Source: Ruania rhizosphaerae
Lineage (GTDB): Bacteria; Actinomycetota; Actinomycetes; Actinomycetales; Beutenbergiaceae
Direction: 5' to 3'
Assembly (NCBI RefSeq): GCF_009805705.1
Contig: NZ_VSMB01000003.1
Location: forward strand, 124,001 to 188,000
Length of the DNA: 64,000 bases
Of this stretch, positions 34,510 through 42,342 are shown one piece after another; positions within the stretch are counted from its first letter, which is position 1; each line of letters starts with the position of its first letter. Both the position numbers and the translations under genes were made by a program. The notes under the pieces were generated by a model that saw only the letters and a program-made list of their open reading frames with translations, made no database searches and was not told where the DNA came from.

Positions 34510-36276
34510 TCAGCGGCGCCGCCGCGTGCCGAAGAGCGACCGGGTGACCTCGCGCGCCAAGGTGGTGCCCGCGGTTCGTAGCACGGAGGTCAGCACCGAC
34601 CGTCCCGCCCGGGCCGTCTCCTGCGCCCGGCGTTCCTCGGCCTTGCGGGCCGCCTCGGCCTCCTTGCGGAGCCGGGCCTCCATCTCCTCGAGTTCCTCAG
34701 CCCGTGCGGCCGCCTGCGCTGCCTCCTGGGCCGCCACGTCCTCGGCCGCGATCCGGGCGGCCAGCATCTCGAAAGCCGACTCCCGGTCGACGGCGGTGCC
34801 ATAGCGCGCCGAACCCGCGGAGGCGGTGACGATCTGCTCGATCTGCGCCTCGGGAGCCGGATCCATCGCGGCCCGCGGCGCCCGCAGGCGCGTCCACGCC
34901 ACGGGCGTCGGTGCCCCGTCCTCGCCAAGCGCGGTGACGACCGCCTCGCCCGTGCCCAGGCTCGTGAGGAGCTCCTCCAGGTCGTACTCGCTCGTGGGGT
35001 AGGTGCGCACGGAGGCCCGTAGATCCTTGGCGTCGTTCGGGGTGTGCGCCCGCAGTGCGTGCTGGACCCGGCTGCCGAGCTGGGCGAGCACCTCGTCGGG
35101 CACATCGGTGGGGGTCTGGGTCACGAAGAAGATGCCCACCCCCTTGGACCGGATCAGCCGCACCGTCTGGATCACCTGGTCGGTGAACGCGTCCGAGGCG
35201 CCCTTGAACAGCAGGTGTGCCTCGTCGAAGAAGAACACGAGTTTCGGCTTCTCCGGGTCGCCGACTTCGGGTAACCCACCGAACAGGTCGGCGAGCAACC
35301 ACATCAGGAAGGTGGAGAAGACGGCCGGGCGATCCTGGAGGTCGGGCAGCTCCAACGCGGAAATGACGCCGCGCCCGTCCGCAGCAGAACGCAGCAGGTC
35401 TGCGGTGTCGAACGCCGGCTCGCCGAAGAACACGTCAGCGCCCTGGGCTTCCAGGGCGGAGAGCTCGCGCAGGATCACCCCGGCCGTGGAGGTGGCGATG
35501 CCGCCGATGTCCTTGAGCTCGTCCTTGCCTTCGTCGCTGGTGAGGTAGGAGACCACCGACCGCAGGTCCTTGAGGTCGAGCAACGCCAGGCCTTGGCTGT
35601 CGGCCCAGTGCACGATCAGGGTCAGGGCGGACTCCTGCGTCTCGTTCAGGTCCAGCACTTTGGCCAGCAGTAGCGGACCGAAGTCGGTGATGGTCGTCCG
35701 GATCGGGACCCCGTGGCCGACGCCGCCGAGGCTGTAGAACTCCACCGGATAGCCGGCGGGCGTCCAGTCCTGCCCGATGCTGGTGGTGCGTTCGAGGAGC
35801 CGGTCGCCGGCCTCGCCGGGGACGGCCAGTCCGGACAGGTCGCCCTTGATGTCGGTGACGAAGACGGGGACACCGGCCTCGCTGAGCCCCTCGGCCATCA
35901 GCTGCAGGGTGCGGGTCTTGCCCGTACCGGTGGCGCCGGCGACCAGGCCGTGCCGGTTGAGCGAACGCAGAGGGATCCCGATCGGAACGCCCGCCAGGGC
36001 TTCGTCGTTCTCGACGAGCGCTCCCAGTGGCAGCCACGGGACCTCTGGCCTGTACCCGGCGGCGATGCTCGCCGCGTGCTCCGACACCTCCGATGGTTCG
36101 GAAGGCTCTGACGTCGCCGCCGCGCGATCGGCGGGAGTCCTCGCCTGATCTCGAGCGGCCGCCTCAGCCGCTTCGAGTGCCGCCCTGGCAGCCTCAGCCC
36201 GTGCCTGGGCCGCCTCGGCCTCGGCCTGCGCTGCGGCGGCTCGCAAGGCTGCCAGGTCCGCGGTGTTCTCGCTCAT
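34510..36276 (-). CDS. HerA-like ATPase of the DUF853 (YjgR) family
   Basis: A 588-residue P-loop ATPase. The first 60 residues are an Ala/Glu/Arg-rich coiled coil. The DUF853 ATPase follows: Walker A GATGTGKTRTLQLM, DIKGDLSGL after it, Walker B KLVFFFDEAHLLF, and the sensor-like FFVTQTPTDVPDEVLAQLG with an Arg-rich HALRAHTPND. A second coiled coil (about 520-570) and a basic tail SLFGTRRRR end the protein. Function is unproven; HerA/FtsK-like DNA or polymer translocation is possible. The ATG at 36276 lies seven bases after TAGGCT on the minus strand, predicting a leaderless mRNA. It is divergent from comEA. Confidence 0.85.
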   Translation of the reverse strand: MSENTADLAALRAAAAQAEAEAAQARAEAARAALEAAEAAARDQARTPADRAAATSEPSEPSEVSEHAASIAAGYRPEVPWLPLGALVENDEALAGVPIGIPLRSLNRHGLVAGATGTGKTRTLQLMAEGLSEAGVPVFVTDIKGDLSGLAVPGEAGDRLLERTTSIGQDWTPAGYPVEFYSLGGVGHGVPIRTTITDFGPLLLAKVLDLNETQESALTLIVHWADSQGLALLDLKDLRSVVSYLTSDEGKDELKDIGGIATSTAGVILRELSALEAQGADVFFGEPAFDTADLLRSAADGRGVISALELPDLQDRPAVFSTFLMWLLADLFGGLPEVGDPEKPKLVFFFDEAHLLFKGASDAFTDQVIQTVRLIRSKGVGIFFVTQTPTDVPDEVLAQLGSRVQHALRAHTPNDAKDLRASVRTYPTSEYDLEELLTSLGTGEAVVTALGEDGAPTPVAWTRLRAPRAAMDPAPEAQIEQIVTASAGSARYGTAVDRESAFEMLAARIAAEDVAAQEAAQAAARAEELEEMEARLRKEAEAARKAEERRAQETARAGRSVLTSVLRTAGTTLAREVTRSLFGTRRRR

Positions 36277-36422
36277 GACGGTCAGCCTAGAAGAAGCTGC
36301 TCGTCCGCGAGCCCCCGACGGCGGAGCTGACGTGTCCACAGCCCCTGCGGTTCGGAGGTGGCATCCACAACCCCCTCGTCCTGGCCGGCCCGCGTAGGTC
36401 CCTTCCGGTTAGCGTCGCCGCC

Positions 36423-37214
36423 GTGGAAGCACGTGAGCCCCGCGAGCGCCTGCGGCGTGCGGTGGTGGCTGCCTACGGCGCGGCGCCGGCGGACCTGCAG
36501 GGTGGAATCGAGTTCGAGGACGTTCCCGGCGTCGCTGTCGAGGGGCGGCGCAGCGACCGGCGAAGTGACCGGCGACAGAGACGGGCCGCCGGTGCCGCCA
36601 CGGAGATGCCAGTCACCATGGCCGCGCGCGTGGCGATCATCGTGCTCGTCGTGGCACTGGTCGTCGTAGTGGTGCTGATGGCACGCACGATGGGCCCAGA
36701 ACCGGTTGCCGTGCCCCTTCCCTCCCCGGAGCCCGCAGCGGATGAGCCCTCGACTGACGCCGGAGATGACAGCGACGGAAGCGCCGCAGCGGTGGTGGTC
36801 GTGCATGTCGCCGGTGCCGTCGTGGAGCCGGGTGTCGTGACCGTGCCGGAGGGCACACGAGTGGCTGATGTGATCGAGGCCGCCGGAGGGGCGGTCCCGG
36901 ACGCGGATCTGGATGCCGTCAACCTCGCGGCCCCGGTCGAGGATGGGCAGCAGGTGTATCTGCCCCACGAAGGCGAGGCTGCCCGGCCGGCGCCCGGAAC
37001 TGGCGCCGCGGAGGGTTCGGAGCCGCTGGTCGACCTGAACAGCGCCGATGCGCCGACGCTGGAGCAATTGACGGGTATCGGCCCAGCGCTCGCATCCGAG
37101 ATTGTCGCGTGGCGTACTGAGCATGGCCCCTTCGAGAGCGTCGAGGACCTGCTCCAGGTGTCCGGGATCGGCCCGGCCACGCTGGAGCGGTTGCGGGACG
37201 AGGCGGTCCTATGA
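36423..37214 (+). CDS. comEA: ComEA-family helix-hairpin-helix DNA-binding protein
   Basis: A 263-residue protein with an Arg-rich cytoplasmic start (RRSDRRSDRRQRR), one TM (about 66-86), an acidic spacer, an SLBB domain (VHVAGAVVEPGVVTVPEGT, about 122-175) and a C-terminal HhH pair (VDLNSADAPTLEQLTGIGPA and LLQVSGIGPATLERL). This is the ComEA layout: a membrane-bound receptor for DNA during uptake. The GTG start lies seven bases after TAGCGT (36410-36415), predicting a leaderless mRNA. It overlaps comEC by 4 bp. No pilus or comF gene is nearby. Confidence 0.9.
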   Translation: MEAREPRERLRRAVVAAYGAAPADLQGGIEFEDVPGVAVEGRRSDRRSDRRQRRAAGAATEMPVTMAARVAIIVLVVALVVVVVLMARTMGPEPVAVPLPSPEPAADEPSTDAGDDSDGSAAAVVVVHVAGAVVEPGVVTVPEGTRVADVIEAAGGAVPDADLDAVNLAAPVEDGQQVYLPHEGEAARPAPGTGAAEGSEPLVDLNSADAPTLEQLTGIGPALASEIVAWRTEHGPFESVEDLLQVSGIGPATLERLRDEAVL

Positions 37215-38650
37215 CGTCGCAACCGGTGGGGGCGCGGCGAGATTGGCGACTCGTTCCCGGCGGGTGCCTGGTGTGGGCCGGGTGCGGTGCCGGCGTGGGT
37301 CTACCGGGCACCGCGGTGTGGCTGGTCGTGCTCTCGCTCCTGGTCGTGGCGCTGGGCCTGCTGCGGTGTCTGCGCCGGGATCTCTACCGGCACGACGGTC
37401 ATCGCCCCCGGGATCGCCGGCGATCCCGGGGGCGCCACCGCCGGGTACCGGTGCGCTCAGTGCACGCCACGGCCGTGCTGAGCGTGTTGCTCGCCGCAGC
37501 CGTCCTGGCGACGGTGGCGCCACGGGTCGAGCAGCGCGCGGAGCAGGTCCGGGCACTGGACGGTGTGACCGAGACCGTCCGGTTACGACTGACCGGTGAC
37601 CCGGTGGAGCTGACTCAGGGGACGGGTGTACGGATCGAGGCGACGCTGCTTGGAGTCGGGACGCATCCCGGCACTGCGTTGCCCGTGCTGGTTCTCGCCG
37701 ACGACCGTTGGAGCGAGGCCGCCACCGGTGCCATGGTGCGGGTGAACGCTCGCCTGTCCGCGACAGACCCGGGAGACAGCCGGGCGATGCTGGTGATGCC
37801 CGAAGGACCCGGCGCCCGGGACCCGCCGCAGGGGTGGCGGGCGATCGTGGCCGACCTTCGTGCCGGGCTGGTCAGCGCCAGCGCGCCATTGCCACCGGCC
37901 TCCCGTGGGCTCGTCCCGGGGATCGCGGTCGGAGACGACCGGGCCATGCCGCCGGCCTTGCAGGAGGCGATGCGCCGCACGAGCCTGACCCATCTGACCG
38001 CAGTGTCGGGGGCTCATGTCGCACTCGTCCTGGGACTCGTGCTCACGCTCCTGTGGTGGGCACCGCGGAACCTCCAGGCGGTCGTCGGCGGCCTGGTCCT
38101 GGTGGCGTTCGTGGCGCTCGTGCACCCGGACGGCAGCGTGCTGCGGTCGGCTGTGATGGGTGGAGTGCTGTTGCTGGGTCTGTGGCTTCGGCGGCCGCGC
38201 GCCGCGCTACCGGCGTTGGCGAGCGCTGTGGTCCTGCTCCTCGGCGTGGACCCCTGGATGGCACGTTCCTACGGTTTCGCCCTGTCCGTCCTGGCGACCG
38301 GTGGGCTGCTCGTCGGCAGCCGAGCGCTGGCAGCGTGGCTGGGCCGGTGGCTGCCGGCTCCACTCGCGATGGGTCTGGCCGTTCCCGTTGCCGCGCAGAT
38401 CGCCTGCACCCCGGTGCTGCTGCTCCTGGAACCGGCGATCCCGCTCTATGCGGTCCCCGCGAATCTCATGGCGGCACCGGTGGTGGCCCCGGCGACCATC
38501 CTCGGTCTGGCGGTGGCGCTGCTCGGGCCAGTAGCCCCCGCAGCTACTGACCTGCTTGTCCACGCCGCCTCGTGGTGCACCGCGTGGATCGCCGCAGTCG
38601 CTCATGGCTGGGCAGGCCTGCCCGGTGCATCACTGCCCGTGCTGCCCTAG
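37211..38650 (+). CDS. comEC: ComEC/Rec2-family membrane protein lacking the C-terminal nuclease-like domain
   Basis: A 479-residue polytopic membrane protein. The N-terminal OB-like DUF4131 region (about 90-200) is followed by the Competence domain, starting near SRGLVPGIAVGDDRAMPPAL and containing TSLTHLTAVSGAHVALVLGL split at normal spacing. Multiple TMs run to the end. ComEC forms the channel for single-stranded DNA entry. The metallo-beta-lactamase-like domain of full-length ComEC (about 750 residues) is absent and the reading frame ends cleanly, as in several other actinobacterial ComEC proteins. It is coupled to comEA by an ATGA overlap. Confidence 0.88.
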   Translation: MTSQPVGARRDWRLVPGGCLVWAGCGAGVGLPGTAVWLVVLSLLVVALGLLRCLRRDLYRHDGHRPRDRRRSRGRHRRVPVRSVHATAVLSVLLAAAVLATVAPRVEQRAEQVRALDGVTETVRLRLTGDPVELTQGTGVRIEATLLGVGTHPGTALPVLVLADDRWSEAATGAMVRVNARLSATDPGDSRAMLVMPEGPGARDPPQGWRAIVADLRAGLVSASAPLPPASRGLVPGIAVGDDRAMPPALQEAMRRTSLTHLTAVSGAHVALVLGLVLTLLWWAPRNLQAVVGGLVLVAFVALVHPDGSVLRSAVMGGVLLLGLWLRRPRAALPALASAVVLLLGVDPWMARSYGFALSVLATGGLLVGSRALAAWLGRWLPAPLAMGLAVPVAAQIACTPVLLLLEPAIPLYAVPANLMAAPVVAPATILGLAVALLGPVAPAATDLLVHAASWCTAWIAAVAHGWAGLPGASLPVLP

Positions 38651-38694
38651 CGCCTCGATTCGGCGTTGTCACCGCGTGGTGGCAGGCTGTACCT

Positions 38695-39699
38695 GTGCCT
38701 CCAGCTCGTCGCTCCCGCCCCGCCGCCGGACCCTCCTGGCGGGACGTGCCGCTCGCGCCGGTGGTGCTCGTCCGGGGCGGTGAAGGACTCCTCGTCGACC
38801 GCACCGTCGCACGCCTGACCGCGCTGGTGCGAGAGCACGACCCGGAGGCCGAGGTGACGGTGCTGGAAGCCGGTGCCTACGAACGTGGCCAGCTCGAGGT
38901 GCTGACGAGCCCGTCGCTGTTCGGCGAGCACCGGCACCTGATCGTCGAGGGCACCGAGTCCGCCTCGGACGCCTTCATCGAGGACGCACTGGCCCACGTC
39001 GCCGCGGCCGGCTCCACGATCGAGGACGTCACCCTGGTGATCCGGCACGAGAAGGGCACTCGGGGAAAGAAGCTCCTGGACACGATCGGCAAGGCCGGAT
39101 ATCCCGTCGTGACCTGCGACCAGATCAAGCGAGACGGGGAGAAGGCCGACTTCGCTGCCGCCGAGTTCAGCGCCGCGGGCCGCCGGGCCACCTCCGCGGC
39201 GGTGCAGGCCCTGGTCGAGGCGCTCGGCTCCGATCTGCGAGAGCTGGCCGCCGGGTGCTCCCAGCTGATCTCCGACACCACCGGCACGATCACCCCGGAT
39301 GTGGTCGAGCGCTACTACGGCGGACGCGTGGAGGCGACCGGCTTCCGGGTGGCCGACGCCGCAGTGGCCGGTGAGCAGACGCAGGCGATCACGCTGCTTC
39401 GCCATGCCCTCGAAACCGGGGTGGACCCGGTCCCGTTGGTGGCCGTCCTCGCCATGAAACTGCGGACTCTTGCGAAGGTGGCCGCCACCCGCGGGCGCGG
39501 GTCGGCCGCTGATCTCGGCTTGCCGCCATGGCAGGTCGACCGTGCCCGCCGAGAACTGCGGGGGTGGACGCCCGAAGGACTGGCCCGTGCGATCACCGCC
39601 GTTGCGGATGCGGACGCGCAGGTGAAGGGGGAGTCGCGAGACGCTCGCTACGCCGTCGAGCGTGCCGTGCTCATCGTCGCCTCAGCCCGCGAGGGCTGA
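38695..39699 (+). CDS. holA: DNA polymerase III subunit delta
   Basis: A 334-residue clamp-loader subunit that opens the sliding clamp. The N-terminal P-loop-like fold starts APVVLVRGGEGLLVDRTV; SPSLFGEHRHLIVEG is the clamp-contact region, and the C-terminal collar carries DLRELAAGCSQLI and VERYYGGRVEATGF. Length fits HolA. Its position right after comEC is the usual bacterial order (comEA-comEC-holA, then rpsT). The GTG at 38695 is favoured because actinobacterial HolA proteins have a short basic extension before the conserved core. The stop codon lies within the terminator hairpin at 39681-39700. Confidence 0.92.
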   Translation: MPPARRSRPAAGPSWRDVPLAPVVLVRGGEGLLVDRTVARLTALVREHDPEAEVTVLEAGAYERGQLEVLTSPSLFGEHRHLIVEGTESASDAFIEDALAHVAAAGSTIEDVTLVIRHEKGTRGKKLLDTIGKAGYPVVTCDQIKRDGEKADFAAAEFSAAGRRATSAAVQALVEALGSDLRELAAGCSQLISDTTGTITPDVVERYYGGRVEATGFRVADAAVAGEQTQAITLLRHALETGVDPVPLVAVLAMKLRTLAKVAATRGRGSAADLGLPPWQVDRARRELRGWTPEGLARAITAVADADAQVKGESRDARYAVERAVLIVASAREG

Positions 39700-39700
39700 G
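39681..39700. terminator. Hairpin overlapping the holA stop codon
   Basis: CTCAGCCC and GGGCTGAG form a perfect 8-bp stem with a GCGA tetraloop; the holA TGA is in the right arm. There is no U-tract. The 240 nt from here to the next gene hold only short GCGAAC-type repeats (39731-39762) and no recognisable gene. Confidence 0.6.
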
Positions 39701-39939
39701 GCTGCGCACGGAGCGGTCGCCAACGGCGCAGCCGCGAACCAGGGAACCCGCGAACCCGGGAACTCACTGATCGCATCTTCCGGGTCTGGAGAGGGGCATC
39801 CCCGATACCGCACGGCCGGCGCGGCCGCTGAACTGGATCGTATGTCTTCGCGCCGTCGGTCCACGACAACGATCAAGGTTCACCCGGGCGTCGGATGCCC
39901 GCTGCGCTGTGTTCACATGTTCACGACAGGCTGAAAGCC

Positions 39940-41058
39940 GTGCGAGTCGCTGTCGTGACCGAGTCCTTCCTTCCCAGTCTCAATGGCGTGACCACGTCAG
40001 TGCTCCGGGTGCTCGACCATCTGGCCGAGCAGGGGCACCAGGCGATCGTGGTCTGTCCGGGACCAGCACCGCGGGAGTACGCCGGCTTCCCGGTCTTCCC
40101 GGTGCCGGCCCTCGACTATCGCGGGTTCCGCGCCGGGGTGCCCAGCAGGCGCCTGACCCGCGCCGTCCTCGAGTTCGGCCCGGACGTGCTGCATGCCGCG
40201 GCACCGTTCGGGATCGGTGCCCAGGCGCTGGCATTGGCCCGGCGGCACGGGATCGGGTCGGTCGCGATCTTTCAGACCGATGTCGCCCGCTACACCCGCT
40301 CCTACGGCCTGTCCCTGACCCATCATGCAGCGTGGCGGTGGATTCGCCGCGTGCACTCCTCCGCCGACCTCACCCTCGCCCCGTCCCGGGCCTCCCTGGA
40401 CGATCTCGCGGCCGTGGGTGTGGAACGCACGGACTGGTGGGGCCGGGGCGTGGACTCGGTGCTCTACCACCCGAATCGCCGCACGAGCGAGGCAGGGCGG
40501 GCGCTGCGCGAGCGGTTGGCGCCACAGGGTCAGACTCTGGTCGGCTACGTCGGCCGGCTCGCCCCGGAGAAGAACGTCACCGAGCTGGCGCCGCTGGCAC
40601 GCATGCACGGCGCGCGGCTCGTCGTGGTCGGCGACGGCCCCGATCGCGGGGTGCTCGAACGCGAGCTGTCCGGTACCGACGCCGTGATGCTCGGACGCCT
40701 GGAGGGGGAGGAGCTGGCAACCGCCTATGCAGCTCTCGATGTCTTCACGCACACCGGCACCTCGGAGACCTTCGGGCAGACACTGCAAGAGGCCATGGCC
40801 TCCGGCCTACCAGTGGTGGCGCCGGCCGCCGGAGGACCCATCGATCTTGTCGCCGCGGGCGAGTCCGGGTTCCTGGTGCCGCCGCACGATCAGGCGGCCC
40901 TCGTCGGTGCCGTGGGTGCGTTGGTCCGCGATCCCGGGATGCGGGCCCGCATGGGTGAGGCCGGCCGTCGGGCGATCCTGCCGCGCAGCTGGCGCGCCCT
41001 GTGTGCTCAGCTGGTCGAGCACTATGAGCACGTGGCCGAGCCGGTCACGATCCGCTGA
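39940..41058 (+). CDS. Glycosyltransferase family 4 protein, probable GDP-mannose-dependent mannosyltransferase
   Basis: A 372-residue GT-B glycosyltransferase. The N-terminal acceptor domain begins VRVAVVTESFLPSLNGVTTSVLRVL, with the Gly-rich loop of GT4 enzymes, split here at normal spacing. The donor domain carries LVGYVGRLAPEKNV, VVVGDGPDRGVLE and the E-X7-E region ETFGQTLQEAMASGLPVV. These match the MgtA/PimB-like alpha-mannosyltransferases of Actinobacteria that act on lipid-linked acceptors. The GTG at 39940 has only GAAAG upstream. It converges on rpsT. The acceptor is unknown. Confidence 0.87.
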   Translation: MRVAVVTESFLPSLNGVTTSVLRVLDHLAEQGHQAIVVCPGPAPREYAGFPVFPVPALDYRGFRAGVPSRRLTRAVLEFGPDVLHAAAPFGIGAQALALARRHGIGSVAIFQTDVARYTRSYGLSLTHHAAWRWIRRVHSSADLTLAPSRASLDDLAAVGVERTDWWGRGVDSVLYHPNRRTSEAGRALRERLAPQGQTLVGYVGRLAPEKNVTELAPLARMHGARLVVVGDGPDRGVLERELSGTDAVMLGRLEGEELATAYAALDVFTHTGTSETFGQTLQEAMASGLPVVAPAAGGPIDLVAAGESGFLVPPHDQAALVGAVGALVRDPGMRARMGEAGRRAILPRSWRALCAQLVEHYEHVAEPVTIR

Positions 41059-41125
41059 CTGCTCAGGATTCGCCGACGGGTGAGGGCAGCCTGCCTGCCG
41101 GACTCTCACGACCTTCTTTCACGAC

Positions 41126-41162
41126 GACGGCGCCGCACCCCCGGCAGGGGAGCGGCGCCGTC
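41126..41162. terminator. Strong bidirectional terminator between the mannosyltransferase-like gene and rpsT
   Basis: GACGGCGCCGC (41126-41136) pairs with GCGGCGCCGTC (41152-41162), and the loop pairs further as CCCC with GGGG, giving about 15 bp of nearly uninterrupted stem. It lies between convergent genes and serves both strands. Confidence 0.8.
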
Positions 41163-41244
41163 ATGCAGGGCCGTGGGTGAACCACTTCGCTCAGGCGCTC
41201 TCGCCCAGGCGGTCGTTCTCAGCCCGTCGTTCAGAGGGTGTACC

Positions 41245-41505
41245 TCACAGGGAGGCGACCTGCTGAGCCAGGGCCGACTTGCGGTTGGAGGCCTGGTTCT
41301 TGTGGATGACGCCCTTGCTGACGGCCTTGTCCAGCTTGCGGGTGGCCGTGCGCAGAGCGGTCTCGGCCGACTCCTTGTCGCCGGAAGCGATCGCCTCGCG
41401 CACCCTGCGCACCTGCGTCTTCAGTTCGGACTTGTAGGCCTTGTTGCGCAAGCGGGCCTTCTCGTTGGTGCGGATCCGCTTGATCTGGGACTTGATGTTT
41501 GCCAC
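41245..41505 (-). CDS. rpsT: 30S ribosomal protein S20
   Basis: An 86-residue S20 protein beginning [29 protein letters not shown] split over the family's normal helix, highly basic, and ending [13 protein letters not shown]. It binds the 5' domain and the 3' minor domain of 16S rRNA early in 30S assembly. Its opposite orientation to holA across a short interval is the usual bacterial arrangement. The 179 nt upstream hold its promoter region and no other gene. Confidence 0.97.
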   Translation of the reverse strand: MANIKSQIKRIRTNEKARLRNKAYKSELKTQVRRVREAIASGDKESAETALRTATRKLDKAVSKGVIHKNQASNRKSALAQQVASL

Positions 41506-41684
41506 GTTTTGACTCTCTCGTGTGTTCGCTGGCGCGAAACTCTCATTGACGTCGTAGAGGGCGTCCCATGACCTGGGACCGGGGCGTGGGGATGCCCTGT
41601 GCGTGGTCGATGGGCGGCTGCCGCGCGCAGACCGGGTGGCCTAGCGGTGGCGCCAGCCGCCCAGTCTAGCAGCCCGTGGACCCA

Positions 41685-42254
41685 TCAAGCGCCGCGACGG
41701 TACGCACGTAGCGCCGCCATCACGTCGGCAAAGCGGGACCGATCGAGGGCGGCGCCCTCGCGCCGCACCGCATCCTCGGCGAGCCACAGCACGCGGTCGA
41801 GCCGGGCCTCGGACGGACGACGCTGGGAGTCCCAGCCGCCGCTTCCCACGTCGACCCAGTACCGCCCCCACCGAGCCTCCTGCTCGGCGTCGCGGTCGTG
41901 GTCCTTCGACGTCAGCTGCAGGCCGATCAGACCCCCGTCATGTTCGGCGATGATCAGAACCGGGCGGTCCTTTCCCTGGTTCGGGTCGTCCTCGTAGGGC
42001 ACCCACGCCCAGACCACCTCACCGGGATCAGCCTCACCATCGGCGCGAGGATCGTAGATCAGCTCGGGCAGGCGACCGGAGTACTCACGCACACCGTCCT
42101 GGCGGGCAACCTGCTCGGGTGTGCCCTCTGCGGGCGCCGTCGGCACGGGCCGGCCATGCTGAGACGACGAGGACCGTCCCTTGCGGGACTGGGTACGCAG
42201 GACGTCCACGGCGACCCCGGCCGCGGCGCGGACAAACCGGCTCAGCACGCTCAT
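41685..42254 (-). CDS. PemK/MazF-like family protein
   Basis: A 189-residue protein with a basic or hydrophobic N-terminus (MSVLSRFVRAAAGVAVDVLR), a disordered middle, and a C-terminal PemK/MazF-like SH3 barrel: PGEVVWAWVPYEDDPNQGKDRPVLII and GLIGLQLTSKDHD at their usual spacing. It is much longer than typical MazF (about 115 residues) and no antitoxin gene is next to it, so toxin activity is not established. The ATG at 42254 lies eight bases after TACCGT (minus strand), consistent with a leaderless mRNA. It is divergent from the ATP-grasp operon with an 88-bp gap. Confidence 0.75.
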   Translation of the reverse strand: MSVLSRFVRAAAGVAVDVLRTQSRKGRSSSSQHGRPVPTAPAEGTPEQVARQDGVREYSGRLPELIYDPRADGEADPGEVVWAWVPYEDDPNQGKDRPVLIIAEHDGGLIGLQLTSKDHDRDAEQEARWGRYWVDVGSGGWDSQRRPSEARLDRVLWLAEDAVRREGAALDRSRFADVMAALRAYRRGA

Positions 42255-42342
42255 GACGCACCACGGTAGCGGGTACTCAGTCCCCGGCGCGCCGGTACCG
42301 TTCGACACGCGTCGGACACATCGGGGCAGTAGCGTCGAGGCC

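Noticed and set aside
39885-39925. Repeated GTTCAC motifs before the mannosyltransferase-like gene, suggesting PHO boxes
   Set aside because: PHO boxes need 11-nt direct repeats; here the closest repeats are 8 nt apart and only partly matching.
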